NCBI GenBank assembly: GCA_036821485.1
Contig: DAISJM010000013.1
Location: 8,023-72,022, forward strand
Source of the DNA: DAISJM01 sp036821485
GTDB taxonomy: Bacteria; Verrucomicrobiota; Kiritimatiellia; CAIQIC01; JAGNIJ01
DNA length: 64,000 nucleotides
Reading direction: 5' to 3'
The notes under the pieces were generated by a model. It worked only from the letters and a program-made list of their open reading frames with translations. It ran no database searches and was not told where the DNA came from. This document shows positions 35,084 through 43,226 of this stretch, piece by piece (position 1 is the first letter of the stretch; each line of letters begins with the position of its first letter). Position numbers and translations under genes: made by a program.

Positions 35084-36304
35084 GTGCGCATCAAACCCTT
35101 CAAAGCATGGCGGCCTCCGGCAGACCTTGTATCTCGTGTCGCCAGCCTGCCCTACGACGTGGTGGATACGCACGAGGCGCGTCGCCTCGCCGAGGGGAAT
35201 CCGTCCTGCTTCTTTCATGTCTCGCGCGCGGAAATCGATCTGCCGGATAGCACCGATGTCCACAGCGATATGGTGTACAACAAGGCTGCTGAAAGCTTCC
35301 GTCATCTGCAGACAAGCGGCAGTCTGAAGCAGGATGCCGAGCCTGCACTCTACATCTACCGGCTGATCCGTAACGGTCAGGCCCAGCACGGCCTGGTGAC
35401 CGTCTGCCATACGGGCGACTACGAAGACGATGTGATCCGAAAACACGAGAAGACCCGCAAGGTACCGGAGGATGATCGTACGCGGCACATCGCCGCGACC
35501 AACTCACACAGCGGCCCGGTCTTTCTTGCGTACCGCGATTCCGCCGAGGTAGATCGCCTGGTTGCCGACACCGAGAAGACTTCCGCGCTCTACGATTTCA
35601 CCGCATCCGATGGTGTCCAGCATACTGTGTGGCGCGTGGCCGATCCGAAGGCAATGGTCGCGGCGTTCCAGCGCATCCCGCTGGCCTACATCGCCGATGG
35701 GCATCACCGCGCGGCCGCGGCGGCGCGCGTGGCGCGCGAGCGGCGCGCGGCGAAAGCGGGCGCAACGGGCGATGAGGAATTCAACTGGTTCCTCGCCGTG
35801 CTGTTTCCCGCCGGCCAGCTCCGCATTCTGCCCTACAACCGCTGCGTGAAGGATCTGAACGGCTTGACCGACGAGCAGTTCCTTGCCGAGGTGAAGAAGG
35901 TTTTTCGCGTGACAGAATCCGCCGAGCCGTCGCCCACGGCCCCGGCGAATGTCGGCATGTACTTCAAGGGACGATGGTACGGCCTGAGTTGGAACGCGGA
36001 CCCGAAAGCCGATGCGACTGCGCGGCTCGACGTCAGCGTGTTACAGGATCGACTGCTCGCGCCTGTGCTGGGGATCGATGATCCGCGGAAGAATCCAAGG
36101 GTTGAATTTGTCGGTGGTATTCGCGGAACGGGTGAGCTCGAACAGCGGGTCAAATCCGGCAGGGCAGCCGTGGCGTTCTCGATGTACCCCACGACGGTGG
36201 ACCAGCTCATGGCCATCTCCGATGCCGGCCAGACGATGCCGCCCAAAAGCACGTGGTTTGAGCCGAAACTGCGCGACGGCCTGCTCATCCACACGCTGGA
36301 CTAG
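35084..36304 (+). CDS. DUF1015 family protein
   Basis: 406 residues from the GTG at 35084 (VRIKPFKAWRPP). AGGAAGGA lies 9 nt upstream and the family starts at this point; an upstream ATG at 35030 would add residues foreign to the family. Signatures are 'VASLPYDVVDTHEARRLAEGNPSCFFHVSRAE', 'RKHEKTRKVPEDDRTRHI', 'YIADGHHRAAAAARV' and 'LPYNRCVKDLNGL'. DUF1015 proteins often sit beside serine-synthesis genes, but here none is adjacent. Function unknown. A piece of its 3' end is repeated 105 bp downstream. Confidence 0.85.
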   Translation: MRIKPFKAWRPPADLVSRVASLPYDVVDTHEARRLAEGNPSCFFHVSRAEIDLPDSTDVHSDMVYNKAAESFRHLQTSGSLKQDAEPALYIYRLIRNGQAQHGLVTVCHTGDYEDDVIRKHEKTRKVPEDDRTRHIAATNSHSGPVFLAYRDSAEVDRLVADTEKTSALYDFTASDGVQHTVWRVADPKAMVAAFQRIPLAYIADGHHRAAAAARVARERRAAKAGATGDEEFNWFLAVLFPAGQLRILPYNRCVKDLNGLTDEQFLAEVKKVFRVTESAEPSPTAPANVGMYFKGRWYGLSWNADPKADATARLDVSVLQDRLLAPVLGIDDPRKNPRVEFVGGIRGTGELEQRVKSGRAAVAFSMYPTTVDQLMAISDAGQTMPPKSTWFEPKLRDGLLIHTLD

Positions 36305-36384
36305 GTTCCGCTCTGTCAACAGTACGCTCGTCACGCCGTAGTTCCTGACGAAGGCGGATGGTTTGAGCCGAAACTGCGCGACGG
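36254..36384 (+). repeat. 26-bp direct repeat from the 3' end of the DUF1015 gene
   Basis: Positions 36254-36279 (inside the gene, coding for the string FEPKLRD) and 36359-36384 (past the stop) are identical over 26 bases, 105 bp apart. The second copy has no frame of its own, so it is a small tandem-duplication remnant. Confidence 0.85.
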
Positions 36385-36425
36385 GTTCGAAGCCTCAATC
36401 TCCAATCCCGAATAACAACGCCCTC

Positions 36426-36737
36426 TCAAACCCCGGCTTTGGCGGGTTGGCGCGGGCGCTGTGAGAAGGATTTATCGAGGCTCATTTTCCGGCGGAGATC
36501 GTCCACATCCGCGATCACATCATTGGCGCGGAGGTCGGGATGACATTCGCTTTCGGCGTAGCCGGAGGGTTTGCCGGTTTCCTCATTGACCACCCAGGAA
36601 GCATCGGGCCTGCGCAGGGCGAGGAGCTCGCCGAGCGCGGCGGGGGTGATGTTCATGAAAGATGCGAGGTCCTTGTAGGTCACCCGCAAGCGATTCCTTT
36701 TCAGGAAATCGAGCAACTGCTGAATCTTCGTACCCAT
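36426..36737 (-). CDS. Small helix-turn-helix-like protein
   Basis: 103 residues from the ATG at 36737 (GGAG 7 nt upstream). 'IQQLLDFLKRNRLRVTYKDLASFMNITPAALGELLALRRPDASWVVNEETGKPSGY' reads as a winged-helix or alkyltransferase-like DNA-binding core: a YxDLAxxM helix, a turn and a recognition-like helix, followed by 'SWVVN...GYAESECHPDL'. The C-terminus is basic. A DNA-related role is plausible but unproven; I do not recognise a named family. It converges with the DUF1015 gene. Confidence 0.65.
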   Translation of the reverse strand: MGTKIQQLLDFLKRNRLRVTYKDLASFMNITPAALGELLALRRPDASWVVNEETGKPSGYAESECHPDLRANDVIADVDDLRRKMSLDKSFSQRPRQPAKAGV

Positions 36738-37152
36738 ATGGGGCTCCACTTCTTTCTGCAGACAGTTCCGCTGCCGGTTGGGAGGCTTCGCGCAGAACAG
36801 GCGCCACGTGCGCTGCGGGCTTCGAATCGGCGGCAAGTGCCGCTTTCGCTCAGGGCAGGCTGCCTTTGAGGACGCTCAGGTCCAAGGATGCACCGGGAGA
36901 AAGCTCTATCCTTATGATGCCCCAGTTCCACCCCAAATACAAGCTATCCCGGGTCGGGAGTGGAAACGGGACGTTTTGAACAGAAGGCAACGCTTGCCCA
37001 CCTGTGGTGGGAAACAAACGAAGGGTGGATCAAGGGTGTTCCAACGCAAAGACACAAAAGGCGCGGATCGTGCGCACGGGTATGTGCGGGACGGCGCAGA
37101 TGTGCAAGAACACCCAGGGGTCGTCAAAAAGAGAAGGCCGGCCGCGTTTTTT
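36738..37152. other. Intergenic stretch without a supported gene
   Basis: No reading frame here has a plausible start, codon pattern or protein-like composition. It contains a short 'CAACGCAAAGACACAAAAGG' unit (37041-37060) of a degenerate intergenic repeat seen again at 37371-37440 and 38775-38805. Confidence 0.5.
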
Positions 37153-37269
37153 CTACGCGCTGACGGTCAGCGGCTTATTCTTCTTGTCGCGTTTGGCCTG
37201 CCGCTTTTCCATGAGGGTCTTCTGCGGCTTCTTCTTCGTGTCTCTCTTGGTGTCGTGTGATTTGGACAT
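37153..37269 (-). CDS. Tiny Lys-rich basic protein
   Basis: 38 residues; about 12 Lys and 3 Arg, with the repeating pattern K-x-x-KKKPxKTLxEKRxxKRxKK. AGGAG lies 9 nt before the ATG, a well-placed ribosome site. The composition suggests a nucleic-acid or ribosome-associated peptide. It is likely real because of the ribosome site and ordered charge pattern, but no function can be given. It sits between the HTH-like gene and tRNA-Asp, all on the minus strand. Confidence 0.6.
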   Translation of the reverse strand: MSKSHDTKRDTKKKPQKTLMEKRQAKRDKKNKPLTVSA

Positions 37270-37510
37270 GTGAGCGATCTCCTGCCAAGGCCTGCAAACA
37301 CCGGCAATGTGCCGTGTCAAGGGTTGCAAGGCTACCGCCGTTCGCCCCGCATGGCAATCGCATATGAGCCAACGCAAAGGCGCGGAGGGGGAGAGGATTT
37401 GAATAGAAAGGTCGCAAAGGGAACGAAGAAAGACACAGGAAATTGGCGGGGACGACCCGCCTTCGCAAGGCTACGGCGAGGTCCGGTCCTCTGGAAAGCG
37501 GCACGCAAAT
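37270..37510. other. Spacer with a partial tRNA-Asp 3' end copy and degenerate repeat
   Basis: Positions 37440-37456 repeat the 17 bases at 37507-37523, which cover the tRNA's 3' acceptor strand, CCA and four flanking bases. On the minus strand the copy forms a GGCGGG/CCCGCC hairpin just downstream of the tRNA, which could act in 3' end formation. At 37371-37440 lies a GCAAAGGCGCGG-type repeat. No gene is supported. Confidence 0.6.
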
Positions 37511-37587
37511 TGGCGGGGACGACGGGACTCGAACCCGCAACACCCAGATCGACAATCTGGTACTCTAACCAATTGAGCTACGTCCCC
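37511..37587 (-). tRNA. tRNA-Asp (anticodon GTC), CCA encoded
   Basis: Read on the minus strand, the cloverleaf is complete. Acceptor strands are GGGGACG (37587-37581) and CGTCCCC (37521-37515), with discriminator G and encoded CCA (37513-37511). The D-arm is AGCTCAATTGGTTAGAGT. The anticodon stem is CCAGA/TCTGG with loop TTGTCGA, anticodon GTC. The T-arm is GCGGGTTCGAGTCCCGT. Total 77 nt. Confidence 0.97.
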
Positions 37588-37730
37588 GCAGCGGATTGGA
37601 TACAGCGCCCGATACAATAGTGATCTCGCAGTCCATTTCAAGCCTAAACAAGGACCCTTCTTTTCATGTTGCGCGGAGCGGGGTGGGGCGGTAGACGTTC
37701 AGGGCTCAGAGGGGCCATAAGGAGACATCC

Positions 37731-38669
37731 ATGAAGAGAGCGCTATTTTTTGTATTCCTTGCAGGTGCGGCTTTATCCACCACCGGTTGTGGGCGTAAAT
37801 CGGCGGATGATCAGGTGCTGGCCCGGGTCGGCGGGCGGCAGGTCACGGTGGGCGAGTTCCGCATCGCCATGGCGCGCCGCGCCGCCGTGTCGCCCAAGAT
37901 GTTCAGTGACGTCCAGAACAAGAAGGAATTGCTCAACGAATTGGTTCGCTTTGAATTGATGGCCGATGCCGCGCAGCAGAAGGGGCTATTCGACGACCCG
38001 GAGGTCCGGCGGGCCACAGAGCTCTTTGCGGTAAACCGGCTGCAGATGGACATTCTGAGCGCGGTCTCGAATGACGTGCAGGTGACTGCCCAAGAGGCGG
38101 CCGAGTACTATTCGGCACACGCCGAGGAGTTTGAAACGCCGGAGCGTGCCCGCGTGGCGGTTTTGCACATTGCCGTGCCGACTGCGGCACCGGATGCAAA
38201 GAAACGCGAACTGCTGGCGAAGGCAAACAAGATCCGGCAGGAGGCGGCAGCACTACCCGCCAACACACCCAACTTTGGATCCTTGGCGGCCAAGTACTCG
38301 GACGATCAGGCAACTCGTTACAAGGGCGGCGATGCGGGATGGTTGAATCGCGAATCGGCTGGTGGGCGATGGGGCAGTGATGTGGTCAAGGTGGCCTTCA
38401 TGCTGAAGCAGCCCGGGGAGCTTTCGCCGGTGATTTCGTCTGACCGAGGTTTCTATATCCTCAAGCTGATCGAACACCGCAACGCCTCGCGGGTGCCGCT
38501 GGTGGAGGTCTCGGCCGGTATCCGCCGGCAGTTGGAAGATCAGCGGCGTCGGGATGTCATCGAGAAGTACATCGCCGGGCTTGAGAAAGATGCCAGCGTC
38601 AAAGTGGATGAGAGCCTGTTGGCCGCGATCGAGCCGCCTGTGAGGGGGAAAGAGAAGAAGGGTTATTAG
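37731..38669 (+). CDS. Parvulin-type peptidyl-prolyl isomerase lipoprotein (PrsA/SurA-like)
   Basis: 312 residues. Lipoprotein signal with lipobox STTGC. A SurA-type N-terminal helical region (about 25-130) is followed by a rotamase domain (about 139-250: 'ARVAVLHIAV', 'FGSLAAKYSDDQATRYKGGDAGWLNRES', 'VAFMLKQPGELSPVISSDRGFYILKLIEHR'), then a helical tail ending in basic residues. It assists folding of exported or outer-membrane proteins in the periplasm, a useful partner for the many large secreted proteins nearby. AAGGAG lies 6 nt before the ATG. Confidence 0.9.
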   Translation: MKRALFFVFLAGAALSTTGCGRKSADDQVLARVGGRQVTVGEFRIAMARRAAVSPKMFSDVQNKKELLNELVRFELMADAAQQKGLFDDPEVRRATELFAVNRLQMDILSAVSNDVQVTAQEAAEYYSAHAEEFETPERARVAVLHIAVPTAAPDAKKRELLAKANKIRQEAAALPANTPNFGSLAAKYSDDQATRYKGGDAGWLNRESAGGRWGSDVVKVAFMLKQPGELSPVISSDRGFYILKLIEHRNASRVPLVEVSAGIRRQLEDQRRRDVIEKYIAGLEKDASVKVDESLLAAIEPPVRGKEKKGY

Positions 38670-38963
38670 TGATTGGTGACGCAAGGGATCGAAGAAACGA
38701 TTCAACCACTAATAAACACTAATGGACACTGATGGGCGGAGGCGGAGAGGATTTAGGAGTATGAGGGGAAGAGATTTTCACGCCAAGGCGCCAGGGACGC
38801 AGAAAGAGAGATTAAGAGTACGATTGCGAGTGTGAGGGGGAGAAAAGAGGCTTCCCCGATTGGTGATGTTTCTGTAGTGTTGCCGCCTGTTGTTGGCGCT
38901 GGGGTAGTCGGTTGTCCGTCAGGGCAGTACTTTCCATGGCAGTGCCTTTTCAGTTGCGTCGTC
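38670..38963. other. Intergenic region with two families of short degenerate repeats
   Basis: At about 38704-38735 there is a CACTAAT-AAACACTAAT-GGACACTGATGG series of about 10-12 nt period. At 38736-38820 there are GGCGGAGAGGATTT and CGCCAAGGCGCCAGGGACGCAG units, the first of which resembles 37380-37400. No coding potential is seen until the promoter at 38964. Confidence 0.55.
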
Positions 38964-38992
38964 TTAACTTTGAGAGCGCTCTCACGTATAAT
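38964..38992 (+). promoter_or_regulatory. Promoter with LacI-type operator in its spacer, for the 39006 gene
   Basis: TTAACT (38964-38969), 17 bp spacer, TATAAT (38987-38992). The spacer contains the perfect 14-bp palindrome TGAGAGCGCTCTCA (38971-38984), the form of LacI/GalR-family operators such as CebR and ScrR sites. A repressor bound here would block RNA polymerase directly. The regulator gene at 42027-43049 is the obvious candidate. The start codon lies only 13 nt after the -10 box, so the 5' leader is very short. Confidence 0.8.
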
Positions 38993-39005
38993 AGAGGTGT
39001 TGTTC

Positions 39006-41987
39006 ATGAAGTTGTCGTACCACACGGGCTCCGGGGATCGGCTCGCGCGCATTCTGGTGTGCCTTCTTTCCTTGGCCGTTTTTTCCGCTTCCGCCGCCGA
39101 ACCTTTTGCCGAGAATGGTTCCTACGACACGCTTTGCGCCGAGATGGACAACATCAACATCCCCATCGTCTGCACGAATCTCTCCAGCTATCGAGTCGTG
39201 GCCACCAATCCCCGATATAACCCGACGTCCATCAACGAGTGGGGCGCAGATTTCTCTGACTGCACCTTTGGGGACGATTCCACGCTCTGGCTGCTGGGTA
39301 GCAACAACGGTTCTGCGGGTGAGTTCAGGACCTCGGGCTTCTCGCTCGGCGACGTGTACTATGCGCCGGACAATCCGGCTGCGGGCCTCGACGAGGCTGT
39401 GAGCAATTTGCCACGCGAAATCAACAACAACTGGATGTATGACCAGTACATTCAGTTCACGGCCGATGAGGACAGCGATGCGAACATCGAGGCGCAGATC
39501 GGGGCCGTGCTGACGCTCGACTTTGCCCAGGTCTCCGGCACGCTTGAGATCAAGGTGTTGACGCAGTCCACCAACGGGTGGGTGGACCAGGGCTCACGCG
39601 TATTCAACTCGGGTAGTCTCTGGGGCGCGTGGGATTTGCCGGATCATGTGTGGATGGAAGGTGTTGATACAAACGTCATCCACCTGCAGGTCATCCGCGC
39701 GGGCGATGGCGGACAGACCACGACCAATGCGTGGGGTTACTACGATCAACTCAGCCTGGTCCGCCGCGGGGGCCGGGGAAGCAATGCCAACACTCCTGCG
39801 GTGCTGTATTCCGGCTCCAACACGATCGTGGAAGCGGTCTGGATCGATTTCTGGTGGCGCAACCCGCGCGAGATGAAGATCAATGTCATTGGCGGATCCA
39901 CCATCAACACGTCGCAGTATCTGCGCATCAAGCGCCGCATGCCCAATTCGAGCAACTGGAACGAAATCTTCGTGCTCTACGAGGACGGCAATGCGCGCAT
40001 CATCCCGTTCCCGCCCACGAACCTTGGAGCCGTCCCCTATGGCGCGTCCGTTATTCTCGGGCCGACGACGAATTGTCCCCGGCCTGCCATTGGCATCGAC
40101 GAGGTGACAGTCGATCCCGACGACCTGTCGCTGGATATCAAATACCAGGGCGGGGGCACGGCGCACGTGGAGTTGCGCGCGCACCGCGATGGGCACATCG
40201 TGGATGTATCGCAGATCACGTACGACACGGTCACCAATTCCGTGGTGCGGTTCCGGTCGATGTGGGTGCATGACGGCAAGGCGGATATAGATCGCATCCA
40301 GTCACAGGACGGCATCTACCCCATCATGGACAACTGGACGAATCTGCAGGGCTCGTGGTGGCAGTTCTTCAAGGAAGTGCCCAGCTATCACAACACCTAT
40401 TGTCCCGATTTCCGCATGGAGCTCATGGACACCAATTTCGCATTCCTGATCCGCGAGGCGGAAAGCGCGGATGATGGCAGCAACTACGTGCTGCAGACCA
40501 CGCGCACAAATGCCGGGGCCGGACAGACTTTCCTGATGAGCACGAACGGCGGGGAGCTTGTCTACAACGTCAACCTGTCCGAAGCGCGACCGGATGCGTA
40601 CCTATACGTGCGTTATGCGGACACGAACGCGGGCGATGGGATTGACAAGTTCGGCAATACGATCCGCGTCATCGTGGATGACGTGCGCACGGCGGAGACG
40701 TTCTCGGTGAACACGGGTGGCTGGGATGAATTCGAGTATGCGCCCTCACTTGCGTTGGGCGACCTCGATGCTGGCAGTCATGAAATACGGGTCACCGTGG
40801 GCGGGGGGACGGACGGGGTGGAACTCGACCGCCTGCAATTCGTTTCGCAGCCGTCGCGGGGGCGCATCAAGAAATCATTGGTTACAAAGCAAGGGGAAGC
40901 TTTCAACAGTGCCACCAACGCAACGCTGGCCTATCGCGCCGGTGCGGTAGGTGGCCAGGCCATGCATCTGGAGCACACCAACGCGATTCCTGAATTGCGA
41001 TTCAACGCCACATTTCCCAGCACGCTCTCGAATGTCTACCTCCGGGTGCGCTATTCCGACGATGTTGGACCGAATAAGGTTCAAATCTACATCGATGGCG
41101 GTTTGCGTGGGAAGTTCCCGTCGGAGGATACGGGCGTCTGGTCGGACTACGCCGATTCCCCCGTGTTCTTTCTTGGCACGATCACCAGCGGTGTTCACGA
41201 GGTGCGGTTTGTCTCTACGCTGGAGACGTGGGGCGTGGACATCGATGAATTCGAGATCTATGCGCTCTATGACAACCGGCCGCCGGTGCTGAACCTTGAT
41301 GCGTTGCATGTGTTACCCGTCGGATCGGAGACCTCTTTCGTTGCGGTGGCGACGGATGTTGACGGCAACACCGTGACGGTGACCAATCCCCAGCGGCCGG
41401 CCAGTGCGACGTTTGTGAGTGACACCTTCTGGTGGCAGGCGGGAGCTGCTGATGAGTGCACGACGAACGCGGTGCTGTTCGTCGCCAACGACGGGATGGA
41501 TTTGACCAACAGCATCGTGACCAATCTGGTCCAGATCCTGGTGCCGGAGGACTACGATGGCGACGGGTTGCGCGACGGCTGGGAGTGGAGCAGTTTTGTC
41601 ACGTTGACGAACGAGCCGACGGGGGATGTGGACGGCGATGGAGCCGACAACCTGAGCGAGTACATCGCGGGGACGGACGCGACCAACACGGATTCGTCGT
41701 TCAGTTCGGACGCGCTCACCGGGGAAGCAGAGTCGAATCACCTGGTGGTGGTGCCCACGGCGCCGGGCCGCCGCTATACGGTGTATTTTTCCGATTCGGA
41801 CCTCACCAACGGGTTGACGTGGCAGCCATTTGCCAACACGAACAACGGTTATGGTACATGGCTCGAGACCAACACGATTTGCACCACGCACACGTTCACT
41901 GACGACGAAGGGGTCGATTCCACCGGTGGGGCGCCGGCTGATGGCAGGCGCTACTACCGCGTTCGGGTGGTTGCTCCGGGGCCGTGA
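39006..41987 (+). CDS. Large secreted protein with an unrecognised ~440-residue module, two CBM6/35-like domains and shared C-terminal region
   Basis: 993 residues from the ATG at 39006 with a signal peptide (about 1-30, ending SASAAE). Residues about 35-475 form a module I do not recognise ('SYDTLCAEMDNINIPIV', 'INEWGADFSDC', 'VDPDDLSLDIKYQGGG', 'WWQFFKEVPSYHNTYCPDF'). Then come two beta-sandwich binding domains (about 477-618 and 620-757; 'AFLIREAESADDGSN', 'LYVRYADT', 'VTVGGGTDGVELDRLQF'), an Ig-like domain (about 758-840), Ca-loops ('DYDGDGLRDGWEW...DVDGDGADNLSEYIAGTD') and a closing domain ending 'YYRVRVVAPGP'. The C-terminal two-thirds of the 43227 protein repeats this order. No catalytic motif is evident; glycan binding or a new enzyme are both open. 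Confidence 0.75.
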   Translation: MKLSYHTGSGDRLARILVCLLSLAVFSASAAEPFAENGSYDTLCAEMDNINIPIVCTNLSSYRVVATNPRYNPTSINEWGADFSDCTFGDDSTLWLLGSNNGSAGEFRTSGFSLGDVYYAPDNPAAGLDEAVSNLPREINNNWMYDQYIQFTADEDSDANIEAQIGAVLTLDFAQVSGTLEIKVLTQSTNGWVDQGSRVFNSGSLWGAWDLPDHVWMEGVDTNVIHLQVIRAGDGGQTTTNAWGYYDQLSLVRRGGRGSNANTPAVLYSGSNTIVEAVWIDFWWRNPREMKINVIGGSTINTSQYLRIKRRMPNSSNWNEIFVLYEDGNARIIPFPPTNLGAVPYGASVILGPTTNCPRPAIGIDEVTVDPDDLSLDIKYQGGGTAHVELRAHRDGHIVDVSQITYDTVTNSVVRFRSMWVHDGKADIDRIQSQDGIYPIMDNWTNLQGSWWQFFKEVPSYHNTYCPDFRMELMDTNFAFLIREAESADDGSNYVLQTTRTNAGAGQTFLMSTNGGELVYNVNLSEARPDAYLYVRYADTNAGDGIDKFGNTIRVIVDDVRTAETFSVNTGGWDEFEYAPSLALGDLDAGSHEIRVTVGGGTDGVELDRLQFVSQPSRGRIKKSLVTKQGEAFNSATNATLAYRAGAVGGQAMHLEHTNAIPELRFNATFPSTLSNVYLRVRYSDDVGPNKVQIYIDGGLRGKFPSEDTGVWSDYADSPVFFLGTITSGVHEVRFVSTLETWGVDIDEFEIYALYDNRPPVLNLDALHVLPVGSETSFVAVATDVDGNTVTVTNPQRPASATFVSDTFWWQAGAADECTTNAVLFVANDGMDLTNSIVTNLVQILVPEDYDGDGLRDGWEWSSFVTLTNEPTGDVDGDGADNLSEYIAGTDATNTDSSFSSDALTGEAESNHLVVVPTAPGRRYTVYFSDSDLTNGLTWQPFANTNNGYGTWLETNTICTTHTFTDDEGVDSTGGAPADGRRYYRVRVVAPGP

Positions 41988-42026
41988 TCGTTCCCGGGGA
42001 TCTGTTGCCTGCAATCGAGATGGGGT

Positions 42027-43049
42027 CTACCGGGAGGCCGGGCCGCTGGATGCGCGGATGACGAGATCGGCGGGCACGCGGATCTGTTCCGGCTGCCGTG
42101 TGCGGTCCTGGATGATCTGCATCAGCAGGTCGAAACTCTTCCCGCCGACCTCCACCAGTGGAGGGCGGATCGTCGTCAGCGGTGTCTCGATGTGATGTGC
42201 CACCTCGTGATCGTCGTAGCCGACGATGCTGATGTCCTGCGGCACGCGTAATCCCTTTTCACGACAGGCGCGAAGCGCGCCGATGCCCATCATGTCATTC
42301 GCGCAGAAGAGGGCCGTGGGCGGTTCAGCCTGATCGAGCATGCGGAGCGTTTCCTGACGGGCGTCCGTATCGCGCCACATACCGCACGCGATGCGTGATG
42401 CGGGAATGGGGAGGCCGGCATTCTGCATGGCCAGGCGGAATGCCTTGTCGCGACCGAATCCATCCGTGGAGGTAAGGTCGCCGTTGAGCAGGCCGATCCG
42501 TCGATGACCCAACTCGACGAGATGACGGACGGCTTTGTCGAGCGCGTCGTTGTCATCGGTGCCGACGGAGTTGAGGTCCTTTTCGTCGAGGAACTTATTG
42601 ATGAAGACGAAGGGGTAGCAGACGGCGCGCAGGTCGAGAATGGGTTGGGGGACCTGGTGATGCTGAATGAGGTTGTGAATCAGCACGCCGTCGACGAGCC
42701 AGTGTTCGGTAATCCACTTGAACGAAAGTTGCTCCATCAGCCACGTGTTGGTGGGGAAGAGCATCATGGCGTATTCGCGTTCGTGGCAGCGCTCGGCAAC
42801 ACTGCGGATGATGGAGACGGCGAATGGGGCGACCTCAGGATTGATGAGCGCGATGACCTGGGTGTGATTCTGAACGAGGCCGCGGGCTATCAGGTTGGGC
42901 TGGTAGTTGAGTTGCTGCATGGCAGCGCGGACGCGGTCACCGGTTTCCTTGCTGATCCGGCTGTCATCGTGGATAACGCGGGAAACCGTGGTGTGCGTAA
43001 CGCCGGCAGCCCTGGCGACGGTCTTGATGGTAACTCTGTCCCTTTGCAT
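42027..43049 (-). CDS. LacI-family transcriptional repressor
   Basis: 340 residues from the ATG at 43049 (MQRDRVTIKTVARAAGVTHT); a longer start at 43073 is possible but adds residues before the HTH. The helix-turn-helix (about 6-27) and hinge 'LNYQPNLIARGL' with its minor-groove Leu are intact. The ligand-binding domain has the periplasmic-binding fold ('VIALINPEVAPFAVSIIRSVAERC', 'LGHRRIGLLNGDL', 'TALFCANDMMGIGALRACREKGLRVPQDISIVGYDD'). It lies between, and convergent to or divergent from, the two genes that carry GAGCGCTC-core operators, so it likely represses them and is relieved by a sugar. Confidence 0.92.
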   Translation of the reverse strand: MQRDRVTIKTVARAAGVTHTTVSRVIHDDSRISKETGDRVRAAMQQLNYQPNLIARGLVQNHTQVIALINPEVAPFAVSIIRSVAERCHEREYAMMLFPTNTWLMEQLSFKWITEHWLVDGVLIHNLIQHHQVPQPILDLRAVCYPFVFINKFLDEKDLNSVGTDDNDALDKAVRHLVELGHRRIGLLNGDLTSTDGFGRDKAFRLAMQNAGLPIPASRIACGMWRDTDARQETLRMLDQAEPPTALFCANDMMGIGALRACREKGLRVPQDISIVGYDDHEVAHHIETPLTTIRPPLVEVGGKSFDLLMQIIQDRTRQPEQIRVPADLVIRASSGPASR

Positions 43050-43079
43050 CGATGGCCGGATTCTACGCCACATTTATGC

Positions 43080-43170
43080 ACACGTGCAACCAAATATGGG
43101 CCAAAACGGGCCTGAATATGGGCCAAAAACGATGTCAAAAAATCTTGTTGACGACATGGATTCACGTGTG
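43080..43170. promoter_or_regulatory. lacI upstream region with a 14-nt direct repeat and an inverted repeat
   Basis: AATATGGGCCAAAA occurs at 43093-43106 and 43115-43128, exactly 22 bp apart, about two helical turns. Around it CACACGTG (43079-43086) faces CACGTGTG (43163-43170). These lie just upstream of the repressor gene and look like protein-binding sites, perhaps for autoregulation or an activator. The sequences are unlike the GAGCGCTC operators. Confidence 0.5.
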
Positions 43171-43226
43171 CATATTGGCAATTGACGCTATCAGTACGCA
43201 TCTTCAGTTAACGGGGGTTGTTTGTG

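Noticed and set aside
37004..37273. 89-codon plus-strand frame with a hydrophobic C-terminus
   Set aside because: It is antisense to the small basic protein, which has the better ribosome site; its N-terminus is repeat-derived and shows no family features.
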